From Viola odorata (lineage: Eukaryota > Streptophyta > Magnoliopsida > Malpighiales > Violaceae), in contig OY829541.1 of assembly GCA_963691705.1 (NCBI GenBank), positions 37,279,661 through 37,343,660 of the forward strand: a stretch of DNA of 64,000 nt, in the 5' to 3' direction. Within the stretch, counting starts at the first letter, position 1. Every line of letters begins with the position of its first letter. Below the pieces are notes generated by a model that did no database searches, had not been told where the DNA came from, and worked only from the letters and a program-made list of their open reading frames with translations. A program made the position numbers and the translations under genes. Positions 1 through 9,545 of this stretch are shown here, piece by piece.

Positions 1-960
1 AAAGGAAAAGACAAAGAAAATCCAAAATTGAAGGCATAAAATAAAATCCGAACTTGTGTTCTTCCACGAAGACACTTTAAAAGCAATGTAATTCACTTCG
101 ATGCACATACACAAGTAGTTTCTTGCTTATGACTCCGTTGTTTGTCTTCTTCTTCTTTTTTTTTTTTATCAAATCTTTTAGTTCCCTTCTTTTCTGTTCT
201 GTTTTTGCAAAGGGTGAAGAAGACTCACTTGTATAACAAGTATTTTAAAAGATGAAGTGAAAGACAAGTAGTTTTTGCTTTTGAATTTTTTTTCACTACA
301 AGCCAAAAATGTGAGGTGGCAAGTGAAGATGATGTGTCAAAATATGTGTGGATGACAAGGCAAAGGATGCGGCACATGAGGTGGCTGTGTATGACAAGCA
401 CACAAAGTGTAGAGGAGCAAATTAGGGCCGGCCTAGAGTGGTGAGCAAGTTGAAATGCTTGTCTCACAATTGAAGCAAATACTAGGCTCACAATTAAGGT
501 GATGTGGCCGGCTAGGGTTGGAGCATGCAATTTGGCACTTAGCAAGAATACAAGTAAGTCCACATGGCTCTCATGGCCACCATAGCAGGCTCCAATAACT
601 TCAGCAGCAAATACACTTAATCAAGATGAAATAAACACCACTTTGACGCACACAAACACAAAAAAATTCAGCAATTGTGTTCTTCCAAAATTCAACAAAC
701 TAAAAGACAAGAAATTCTCAAGAACACCAAAATTTTTCAAATGAAGTGAGAGTGATTCCTATGATAGAAAACAATGTTTAAACCATAGAAAACAAGAATC
801 AAGGTGTTTGAACCGAAGAAACTCAAGGAAAAGAAGATTGAACCGAAGAGAGGAACAGATGTAAAAATCAGAAAACATTTCAGCAAAAATGATAAATCTA
901 CGGTGGAAGAGATGATTCCTGCCATGAGAAGGGAGTTTACGAACCTACAAGAAGATTTGG

Positions 961-973
961 AGCTCCGCTACCA
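961..973 (-). other. Primer binding site of element S
   Basis: On the minus strand TGGTAGCGGAGCT follows the LTR end after a 2-bp spacer. The same 13-mer is used by most elements in this window. It matches the initiator tRNA-Met type site (TGGTATCAGAGCC) at 10 of 13 positions. Confidence 0.85.
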
Positions 974-975
974 CT

Positions 976-1645
976 TGATAACATTCAGCCTTCCTTTGTA
1001 TGGATTGAGGCCGAATGGTTGGACAACTTCGGATCTAGTCTTCTTGGAGAGGATGATGAACTCGGATTGGATGAATGAGTGCGGAATATTTGGATGTTAG
1101 GGAGTATTGAAGGCAGCGGATTATAGATGGAGGAAATCGAAAAGGATTTATGAAAAACAGTAAATAAAACTTGCACACAAATGTTTACAAGGATCAACAA
1201 TCGAAACCTTCCCTTAATTGATCACAATGATCAAGCCGAAAGGTGTTAATTGCTTGAAGGAAAACCGGATTTTAGATCCCTAGGGCAAAGATAACTAATT
1301 AGTTTTGAAATGGAGATAACTCACATTTAAATCAAAGACAAGGTATAAAAGAGGCTAAACCCTTCTATTTATACCTTGAGGATTATTACATGGAAAACCC
1401 TAAAATACCCTACACTTAGACTAAGGTGCGGACTTGAGGAGATGGGCCTTGATGTGGTCTTGAAGGCTTCCGCTAGGGCAAGGGCCAAGGCGCGGCGCGC
1501 GCGAGGGCTTGTGCACAGACTCGCGCGGACGTCCTCATCGGATGTGAGGGTTTGGCGCGGCCTCGTGCGTGTCTCTTCATGGGTTGCTCGGTCATCCCGT
1601 GAAGTCTTGGCGCGGATACGAGTTAGAGCCCTCGAGCTCGTATCA
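976..1645 (-). repeat. 5' LTR of element S (670 bp)
   Basis: The minus strand starts TGATACGAGCTCGAGG and ends ..GAATGTTATCA, followed at once by the primer site. The 3' half resembles the LTR of element G (shared wording around 'agaagactagatccgaa'), so S and G are sister families. A TATAAATA box lies on the minus strand near 1365-1375. Confidence 0.85.
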
Positions 1646-1825
1646 GTCATGTTAAAGCCTGCGACATACCGCTAGGCCGGGTGGTATGCCGCTAAGGCCC
1701 TATCTTCATGATTTGCACGGCCTCGAAGGAGGACTTCATGGCTTTCGAGGGTTGGCGCGGGAGTCCTCATGCCATGCGCGGCCAACTCATGAAAGCATGC
1801 ACCTAGAGCTTCCATGCTCGTATCA
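1646..1825 (-). repeat. Start of the 3' LTR of element M (fragment, cut by S)
   Basis: The minus strand begins TGATACGAGCATGGAAGC at 1825, directly after a polypurine tract. Only about 180 bp remain before the S LTR interrupts it, so S inserted here. The reading frame from upstream continues into this LTR, as in the other families. Confidence 0.75.
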
Positions 1826-1845
1826 TCACCTCCCCCTTCGAGGAG
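1826..1845 (-). other. Polypurine tract of element M
   Basis: The minus strand reads CTCGAAGGGGGAGGTGA immediately before the LTR start. It is preceded by the ATTCGAGGA module that marks the 3' end of the internal region in all these families. It would prime plus-strand synthesis. Confidence 0.8.
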
Positions 1846-2026
1846 ATTTATCCTCGAATCTAGAGGTGAAAATCGCACGAACGCAGCAATAAAAACTTTG
1901 GGCAGGCACTTGAAGTCCAAAACAGCATGTGGTCCAAAATGCATTGCTGCCACATAACAAGTTCTCTCATCCACATACTCACCAATTGCGAAGGGAATGG
2001 TCACTTGTTTAGTCGCCTTAATGGAA
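1846..2026 (-). pseudogene. Element M: protease fragment joined to the 3' end by an internal deletion
   Basis: The minus frame encodes the protease segment VTIPFAIGEYVDERTC, seen also in A and B, and then jumps directly to the C-terminal peptide DSRINLLEGGGDDTS that overlaps the polypurine tract. RT, RNase H and integrase are missing between these parts. The upstream (right) end stops abruptly at about 2020-2026 against an unrelated LTR scrap. It resembles element A, which also joins a protease region to the 3' end, but the deletion is larger. It is a dead fragment. Confidence 0.7.
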
Positions 2027-2088
2027 CTAGTCTTCTTGGAGAGGATGATGAACTCGGATTGGATGAATGAGTGCGGAATGAGGCCGAA
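2027..2088. repeat. Rearranged 60-bp LTR scrap
   Basis: The segment repeats the S-LTR stretch around 1035-1082 almost exactly (ctagtcttcttggagagg onward). It then continues with 'aatgaggccgaa', which in S lies upstream of that stretch. The order is scrambled, as expected from illegitimate end-joining. It sits between the M fragment and an L-type LTR. Confidence 0.6.
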
Positions 2089-3379
2089 TTGTTGAGGGCC
2101 AAGTGAGGTTAGCAAGAGCCCATAGGGCAAGGATGAAGAGTATCGCACGAAGGTCAAGTGAGTTTGAGCAAGGAAGGCGTAAGGAACATGAGCAAGAGGC
2201 GCCTATGGCTGCGGAAGATTCCAGAGATGATTTGGTGGTCAAGATGAACTCCGATTTGAGTAATTCCAAAAATACAAGACACCTCAAGATGTTAGGAATG
2301 TCGTGTCCAAAAATTAGGTCAATCAGACGAGGGAATCAGGGTCGGATTTGAGTCAAGAAATCAGCGTGCACAGTGGGAACGTAATCCGTCAAGGCAATAT
2401 TGACCATGAGCCAAAATAAAAACGGTTCGAGCTTTTTAAGTAATTCCAATTGGAATGGAAACCTAAGTCAAGGAGCTAATTTTGGACCAATTGTGAGTAG
2501 AAACGAACGAGCCAATCAAGAGAAGACTCGAGAAGAATTTCAGTACGACAAGGAAAGACCAAGTTCTAATGCGACTAGGAGAAGGAATTCAATTTGAGCA
2601 AGAAGAGCGGGTAGACGCCTATGAGAGGACTTGGATGAGCTGATTAGATTATTATTACTATTATTTATTACTTTGTTAGAGTTTAATTATAGATAGGAGT
2701 TCTATTCTAATTAGTAGTTCTATTTCTTGTAAAACTAGTATTGTAAAACGCCTATTTAAAGGCTTGCTTTGTTATTAATAAAATTAGATCAGAATTTACA
2801 CATAAACACTTTACCAAATTTCCATTCCATCATTCTATCATCTTACTTTCTCGATCTTCGAAGCAATTCATTTTTGTGTACTTAGACGTGGACTCGGTTA
2901 GAGCTAGTGAAGCGTGGCGTTTGTCGTGTTCAAGCGTGGAGGTGCGTGAACTAGTGTTGCGTGTGCAAAGCGTGGCATTTGTCGTGATCAAGCGTGGAGG
3001 AGCGTGAGCAGCGTGGGGGATTGTCATGTTCAATCTCGGCGAGAAGGGTTCGTAGGTGTACTCCTTCGAATTAGGTCTCGGGTGCCAGTCAAGTACTAGG
3101 TGTGCTAATGGGTCGTGTTCTCTTTAGGGTGCGACTAGGGTGTACATCATCATCATCACATAGGCATGTCGTGTTCTCGTCATTAACCTCAACTCAAAGG
3201 GTCGTGTTCCTTTCACAAAGTGATATCAATTAATAGTATGGGATATTAATTGATCAAAGAAGAATGTTCGTGAAGAACAAAGGGATTTTTGTCATAATTC
3301 CACGCATCAAACCTACCCGAGAACAAGATCATTCACTTATGCGCCTCGGATTCTAACCTAGCATCCAAGGATCGTATCA
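2089..3379 (+). repeat. L-family LTR lacking its first 98 bp
   Basis: It aligns end to end with nucleotides 99-1389 of the 1389-bp LTRs at 53772-55160 and 50935-52323, here on the plus strand. It ends ..AAGGATCGTATCA at 3379. It contains the LTR-encoded charged and Asn-rich reading frame (pieces at 2103-2351 and 2400-2597), broken by stops. A TATTTAAA box and AATAAA lie near 2752-2780. The bases after it, CTCAA, match the target-site duplication at the far L copy (55161-55165). Confidence 0.85.
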
Positions 3380-3772
3380 CTCAAGGTCCAAGGAGTGTTA
3401 GTGACTATTTCCATGAGTTACAAACCTGTCTTATGCGCGCTAATGTGACTGAAAGTTTGGAGGCTGGCAAGATTTTTGGGTGGATTGCATAGAGAGATAG
3501 CCTACCAACTCGATTTTCAGACCTACAACACTTTGGATGACATGTTCCACCTTGCTTTGAAAATTGAGAGACAAGTAAGTACTAGGCCGAAACCTCCTTT
3601 CAATTCCTCTTTTACTGTTAAGCCTTCTTGGAATTCTTCATCTCCTTCGCCTAAACACTCCTTAGACACCAAACAACCCCTGTTTGCCTCTAAACTAAAC
3701 ACCTACCCAAACACAACACCTACTTCGGTAAACACACCTACACTTACCCCAAACACCTACCCTAACCCTATA
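3380..3772 (+). pseudogene. Remnant T: gag fragment
   Basis: The plus frame encodes the C-terminal half of the gag core: SVSDYFHELQTCLMRAN, then EIAYQLDFQTYNTLDD and FHLALKIERQVSTRPKP. These match the gag of A, B and G. The fragment begins exactly at the L LTR and ends where element A inserted. The zinc knuckle and protease are absent: after A is removed, the sequence resumes at 8405 in the protease-RT linker. T was therefore already internally deleted. Small frame lesions occur near 3465-3475. Confidence 0.8.
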
Positions 3773-4466
3773 TGATACGAGCACGGATGCTCTAGGCGCA
3801 CCGTCTCATGAGTTGGCCGCGCAAGGCATGACAAAGCCCGCGCACACGCCCGCGCCAACCCTAGCAACCCATGAGCGCGCTAGCTCGGGCACAAGGCCCA
3901 TGCCTCAAGACCTTGCGCCCACCAAGCCCATCTCCAAGCCCGGCAACCCACCCCTTTGTCCAAGGGTATTTTAGGTTCCTGATTTCAGAATTGTAATAAT
4001 TCACAAGCTATAAATAGTAGGACATAGCCTCTTTTATAACTTGTCTTTGAATCAAGTGAATCTTTTCTAAAGGCCAATTAGTTTAAGTAATTAGGGTTAG
4101 GTTTTCCTAGGGCTCTTCAAGCCGTCTCCCTCCTTCTTGATCAAGCAGCCAGTTTGCTCACACATGTTAGAGAGAGGGTCGGTTATGATTTAAGAGATCC
4201 TTGTAGTTCATAGAAAGGTTGCTTTGCCTTTGTTGCAAAGAGGGTTTTCTTTTCTTCAAGTTAATATATGCATACCTTCAATACATCTCTATCCTTCCTT
4301 CCATATTAACCGCTGCCTAATATACTCCATCTAAATCATCTAAACACTCCATTGAAACACCTAAATACCTTCATCCGAACCAGCAACCAACCTCTCACAA
4401 GGGGACTAGATCCGGGGCTGCCTTCAATCCGTTCATCTTCTCCAAAACAGAGGCTGAATCGTACCA
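3773..4466 (+). repeat. 5' LTR of element A (694 bp)
   Basis: It starts TGATACGAGCACGGATGC and ends ..GAATCGTACCA. It is near-identical to 7723-8404, with a 12-bp size difference near 3840. TATAAATA at 4009-4016 is the likely core promoter. Confidence 0.92.
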
Positions 4467-4468
4467 AG

Positions 4469-4481
4469 TGGTAGCGGATCG
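4469..4481 (+). other. Primer binding site of element A
   Basis: TGGTAGCGGATCG begins 2 bp after the LTR. The first ten bases match the site common to this group; the last three differ. Confidence 0.8.
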
Positions 4482-5135
4482 CCAATCATCCTCTAGGTTG
4501 GTCGAAATTTTTCTCTCTTTGCTGATTTTTCATGGTCGTTCCCCTATATTGAAAAACATCATTTTCGTGTCATTTCCACGGTTCAAACACATTATCCTTC
4601 CATATCTACGGTGGAAACATTGTTTTCTACCATCATCTGCCTTCCTTTTTCAATCCAAGCAATTTCGGATTTTAGGTCAAAATTCGTCTTCTAGTGATTT
4701 GATCTTGCACAAACACTTTTGCTGAATTGATTTGTGTTTTTGGTGCTAGTTATGACTTAAATCTTCATCTTCTTGGTATTATTTGTTGCTGAATTTATTG
4801 GAGCATCCTATGGTGGCCTTGAGAGCCATGTGGACTTGTTTGTTTGGTAGCTAAGTGGTCCCAAATTGTTACTCTCTTCCTAGCTGGCCACGTCACCCTC
4901 ATTGTGAGCCAAGCATTTCAGCTTGCTCACTACTCCATCTTTCCCTAGCCGGCCCTAGGACACACACACTTAGCCCCCTCTTGCTTGTCATACACATTGT
5001 CACTCCTTGTCATTCTGTTGCTCTTGACACTTGTCACACATTTACCAACTACAAGTCATACAATCAAAATCTGGCATTTAGTGAAAAATAATTTTTGTTT
5101 TTCTACTACTTGTCTTTCACTTATCAACATCAAAT
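4482..5135 (+). other. Leader of element A
   Basis: This is non-coding. It contains the conserved 'gagagccatgtggactt' block near 4820-4838. Unlike B, G, J and N it is short and lacks the pyrimidine-AG acceptor-like sequence before the gag ATG, so that part appears deleted. A weak donor-like ttg/GTCGAA is at 4501. Confidence 0.7.
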
Positions 5136-7912
5136 ATGTCTCAAACTGATCTTGTCCATGGGCCTGAGTCGGGCGAATCATCTACACTCTCTCCAGCCCT
5201 TGCAACCCTCACGGTTTCCTTGGAAAAATTCATGCTCAAAATGGACCTTCAATGGGAGGAACAAAGGCGGACCAATGCCTTACTTTTGGGTGAGCGTCGG
5301 CCACCTCAGCCACAAGTAGAACAACCCCCGCCCCCACCTCCACCTCCACCCCCTCCTCCATCAAACATCCAAAATACACACTACCACCAAACAACTCGAC
5401 CAAACAACCCCTCTAGCATCGCTTATTATGCGTTCCCGCGAATGGAAAGCCATGCGGAGGTTCATAAGGCAGCAAGCCACCATGGCCAAGAGGGCAAGGC
5501 CCAAGACCTCCACTCACTCCATAGGGCACCCCCGCCCGTAAACCAAAACAGTAGCGCTTTGCTCATGGACTCGCGAGGCGTGGCCTTTCACAATGATCTA
5601 AGTCAGCCACTCACACACACGGTCCATCCAGCCACCTACCCAAATGACCATAGACAACTACACCAGCACACCCCTAATCCCGTTCCCTACCAAAATGACC
5701 CGAGACAGCCGCACATCCCTAACCAACACCAAATGGCCAATCACCTAGCCGTCCCTCTACATCGCGCCAATGCATACGTTCCCCCATTCTATGATAGACC
5801 TAAACCACCCCAATCGCCACAATATGAGCATGCACACGGTGATAGACGCTTCGATTATGAGGACCCTTTTGAGCCAAGAGGCCGAAGACCCTATGGGAGA
5901 GAGTGGACAGCAACATCTCGGCCATCAAAGTCTCAATCCCTATGTTTGAGGGAAAGGATGATCCGGAGGTATTTTATGAGTGGGAAGGCCAAGTAGAACG
6001 CATTTTCGCATGTTACAACTATGCTGAAGAGAAGAAAGTGAAACTAGCGCTTGTGGAATTCAAGGGCATGGCAACCCAATGGTGGGATCGCTTAGTTGCA
6101 ACAAGGAGAATTGAGAGAGTTCCACCCGTGGCAACTTGGGAGGAATTAAAGTACGAAATACGAAGGAGGTTCATACCTAGCTACCATATCCGTGACCTAC
6201 ATCAGCGGCTCCAACGCCTCACACAAGGTTCCAAGAGTGTGAGTGACTACTTTCATGAGTTACAAACTTGTCTTATGCGCGCCAATATAACAGAAACTTT
6301 GTAAACTACAATGGCAAGATTTGTGAGTGGGCTGCAACGGGAGATAGCATACCAACTCGATTTTCAGACCTACAACACCTTGGAGGAAATGTTCCACCTT
6401 GCTTTGAAAATCGAGAGACAAGTAAGTACTAGGCCGAAACCACCCTTCAACTCTTTTCCCAATTCCAAACCTCATTGGAATTCTTCAACTCCTTCGCCTA
6501 CACAAAACCTAGACACAAAACAACCTCCTCTCCCACCTAAACCAAACACATCAGCCACTGCCCCAAACACCAACCCTAACCCTCGGACCCCACATAGGAA
6601 CATTGAGTGTTTTAAATGCGGAGGAAGAGGCCATATGCACGCTGAATGCCCTAACTGGCGGATCATGATCTTGAGAGAAAGTGGTGACATAGTCAGCGAT
6701 GATGAGGCTGAAGTTACACATCAGGGGGTCACCGAATTGGGGCATGACTCGAGTGATGATGAGGCCGAGGCCTATATCAGTGTGGATGTCCCGCTGTCTT
6801 TGGTGGTTAGGCGCTCCTTGAACATTCAGCCCATGGTAGACGACAAGGCAGTAGAGCAAAGAGACAACCTCTTTCTTACTCGTGGTGTAGTAAATGACAT
6901 GGTAATCTCCATTGTGATTGATAATGGCAGTTGCACCGATGTGGCAAGTACCTTCCTCGTCCATTCTTTGGGCTTAGCTACCATCAAGCACCCTAAACCC
7001 TATGTCCTTAATTGGTTTAACGATGGCAGCTCAGTTAAGGTGACTAAGAAAGTGACCATTCCCTTCTCAATCGGCGAGTATGTGGATGAAAGAACTTGTG
7101 ATGTGGCAGCAATACATTTCGGCCATTTACTCCTTGGTAGGCCGTGGCAATTCGACAAAAGAGCTCTCCACGATGGGTTCCACAACACTTAAAAATTCAG
7201 ACACATGAACCGCAAGTTTCACATTCAGCCATTGCCCCCCTCCGAAGTATTCAAAGACCAAGCCAAGCTCTCCAAAGCGTGGGCCACCTTTGTCCTTCCG
7301 GCCACACTTAATATTCAGAATGAGGGCAGTGGAAAGAAGAAAGTAAGGGTAGCCATAGAGGAAAATACCTTACTTGAAGTCAGTGAGAGTGGACCGAGTG
7401 AAAACAGTGTGCAAGGTCCACCCAAAAAAGTTAACTTATGTGCCGTGAGAGGTGCAATTGCTGTCCTAAATCCGTGTCCTCTTGGCGGGTTTAAGGATCC
7501 TTACTTGGATTTCACTAACACTAATCCTTTTCCCTCTTGTGCTCACTCTAATCTTGTGATAGGAAATAGGAACTTTGCATCTTTGGTGCCTAAAATCCAT
7601 CGCTCGCCATCAGCCCGTTTACTGTTTTGGATCTTCCAGTGGCTGCCCAAAGTTGTTCTTGCTGCATTCACCAAGTCCTCACCCTTAGATTCGAGGTCGA
7701 ATCTCCTGAAAGGGGGAGGGAATGATACGAGCACGGATGCTCTAGGCGCACCGTCTCATGAGTTGGCCACGCAAGGCATGACAAAGCCCGCGCCAACCCT
7801 AGCAACCCATGAGCGCGCTAGCGCGCGCACAAGGCCCATGCCTCAAGACCTCGCGCCCACCAAGCCCATCTCCAAGCCCGGCAACCCACCCCTTTGTCCA
7901 AGGGTATTTTAG
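5136..7912 (+). pseudogene. Element A gag-protease reading frame (broken)
   Basis: The N-terminus (from 5136) is rich in Pro and His with a polyproline run. The gag core follows: FEGKDDPEVFYEWEG, QWWDRLV and the DLHQRLQRL region. A CCHC zinc knuckle (CFKCGGRGHMHAEC) lies at 6608-6649, for binding RNA in the particle. The protease active site reads IDNGSC (Asp codon at 6920). Lesions are a one-base frameshift near 5900, TAA at 6302-6304 and TAA at 7190-7192. After 7205 comes the protease-RT linker, then SPLDSRSNLLKGGGNDTS. The frame runs 190 nt into the 3' LTR. No RT or integrase is present. Confidence 0.88.
7709..7722 (+). other. Polypurine tract of element A
   Basis: AAAGGGGGAGGGAA sits directly before the 3' LTR and after the ATTCGAGGTCGAATC module. 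Confidence 0.9.
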
Positions 7913-8404
7913 GTTCCTGATTTCCGAATTGTAATAATTCACAAGCTATAAATAGTAGGACATAGCCTCTTTTATAGCTTGTCTTTGAATAAAGTGAATC
8001 TTTTCTAAAGGCCAATTAGTTTAAGTAATTAGGGTTAGGTTTTCCTAGGGCTCTTCAAGCCGTCTCCCTCCTTCTTGACCAACCAGCCGGTTTGCTCACA
8101 CATGTTAGTGAGAGGGTCGGTTCTGATTTAAGAGATCCTTGTAGTTCATAGAAATGTTGCTTTGCCTTTGTTGCAAAGAGGGTTTCTCTTCTTCAAGTTA
8201 ATATATGCATACCTTCAATACATCTCTATCCTTCCTTCCATATTAAACCGCTGCCTAATATACTTCATCTAAATCATCTAAACACTCCATTGAGACACCT
8301 AAATACCTTCATCCGAACCAGCAACCAACCTCTCACAAGGGGACTAGATCCGGGGCTGCCTTCAATCCGTTCATCTTCTCCAAAACAGAGGCTGAATCGT
8401 ACCA
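7723..8404 (+). repeat. 3' LTR of element A (682 bp)
   Basis: It has the same ends and TATA box (7947-7954) as the 5' LTR and is very similar over its full length. It is followed by CTACA, matching CTATA left of the element with one change. Confidence 0.92.
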
Positions 8405-8721
8405 CTACACTTGTGTGGAAGTTGAAGAAAGTAAGTGGAGAGATTGAGGAAAATATCGTACATGAAAACAATGAGCTTGTACAGAGTAGAAAAACATGGC
8501 TTGAAAATAGGAAGCAAGCTAGTGAGCATACGAGTGAAAACAGTGAGCAAATGGCACCCAAAAAAGTGAACTTATGTGTCGTGAGGAGTGTGGTGAGACT
8601 TGCGGATTCTTACCCTAAACCGTGCACTCTTGGCCAGTTTAAGAATCCTTATTTGGTTTTCACTAACCCTAACCCCTCTCTCTAGTGATATCTCTTATCT
8701 TGTGCTAGTTTCGGCAAATGA
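8405..8721 (+). pseudogene. Remnant T: protease-RT linker fragment
   Basis: The plus frame encodes a charged Glu/Lys/Ser linker followed by PKKVNLCVVRSVV and FKNPYLVFTNPNPS. It is homologous to the segment of A at 7340-7540 and to the B linker. It resumes T after element A. It has no protease, RT or polypurine tract and is ended by the B LTR at 8722. Confidence 0.75.
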
Positions 8722-9530
8722 TGATACGAGCACGAGCATGGGATACTTCACTAGAAGCAAAGGAATGGTAGCCTTGCTATTCAGGAGCCTTAGGGCCGAG
8801 GAGAGCAGCTTGGAACCAAGGCACAAATGGGTGACTTGCATGCACGCCAACTCCTTCGCCATAAGCACCGCTCGCGACTCATGGGCAGCCTGTGCATCCT
8901 ATGAAGAACCCCGCACCGATCCCGCGCCTAACCCTAGGAAGCCATGAGGCCGTGCGGATTAGCCCTTGCGCCTACCCAAGCCTTGCGTCCTTAGCTGGTT
9001 GGCCGAAGCCCATCTTCCAAGCCCATCATCAATTGCTGCCAAGGCCAAGGCCAAGCCCTTTTGTCCAAGGGTGTAAGGGTATTTACCCCTTCTATTTTTA
9101 AGCTTAGGTATTTAAAGTGCATTGAATTCATTTCAGCACTTTGTCTTTGTTTTTGTGATAAACTTCAGCCTAGACCAACTCTTAGCTAGCTAATTAGGGT
9201 TCTTCAAACCAGCACACTATCTTCTCCAATTCTAGTTGCTCATCTCTTTTGATGAGAGGGCTGAATTGATTAGAGATCCTTTGTTCTTTTCAGCAAGGTT
9301 ACTCAAGTCCATCTTGAGGGGGTTTGCTAAGAACAAAGTTCTGATTTGTTAATCATAAATACACCTTTCCTTTTCCTCCATGTTCATCCGCTGCATACTA
9401 CTCATGTATTCCTTCATATTATCCGTTCATCCATCCATCCATCAAAAACCAACCTCCGAAAGAGACTAGATCCGGCTTCTTCCAAGAAATCAGCGGCTAA
9501 ACTCCTCCAAAAGGAGCTAGGGCCTTATCA
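8722..9530 (+). repeat. 5' LTR of element B (809 bp)
   Basis: It starts TGATACGAGCACGAGCATGG and ends ..GGGCCTTATCA. It pairs with 16271-17076. A TATTTAAA box lies at 9109-9116. Confidence 0.93.
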
Positions 9531-9532
9531 AG

Positions 9533-9545
9533 TGGTAGCGGAGCT
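9533..9545 (+). other. Primer binding site of element B
   Basis: TGGTAGCGGAGCT begins 2 bp after the LTR end. Confidence 0.9.

Larger units (their letters stand above)
1..1645 (-). mobile_element. Element S: 5' end of a Ty3/gypsy LTR retrotransposon, cut by the window edge
   Basis: Read on the minus strand, this is an LTR (1645 to 976), a primer site and a long untranslated leader that runs off the left edge. The leader contains the block shared by most elements here, near 555-600: 'gagagccatgtggac' on the minus strand. It matches the leader of element D in the same order. No coding part of S lies in the window. The bases right of the LTR (1646-1650, gtcat) are a candidate target-site duplication, but the partner is outside the window. 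S appears to have inserted into the LTR of element M. Confidence 0.85.
3773..8404 (+). mobile_element. Element A: non-autonomous Ty3/gypsy element (gag-protease only)
   Basis: It is complete at both ends: 5' LTR, primer site, leader, gag-protease, polypurine tract and 3' LTR. The flanks are CTATA on the left and CTACA on the right, a target-site duplication with one mismatch. It lacks RT, RNase H and integrase: the frame passes from protease through the linker straight to the 3' module. Mobility would have needed enzymes from a relative. It inserted into remnant T. Confidence 0.9.

Noticed and set aside
1376..1675. Arg-rich 99-codon ORF at 1376-1675
   Set aside because: It lies within the S LTR on the opposite strand; GC-rich U3 composition explains it.
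5324..5368. Extensin-like proline-rich host gene near 5136-5996
   Set aside because: The frame continues into a typical gag core and CCHC knuckle. The polyproline run is also present in B and G gag.
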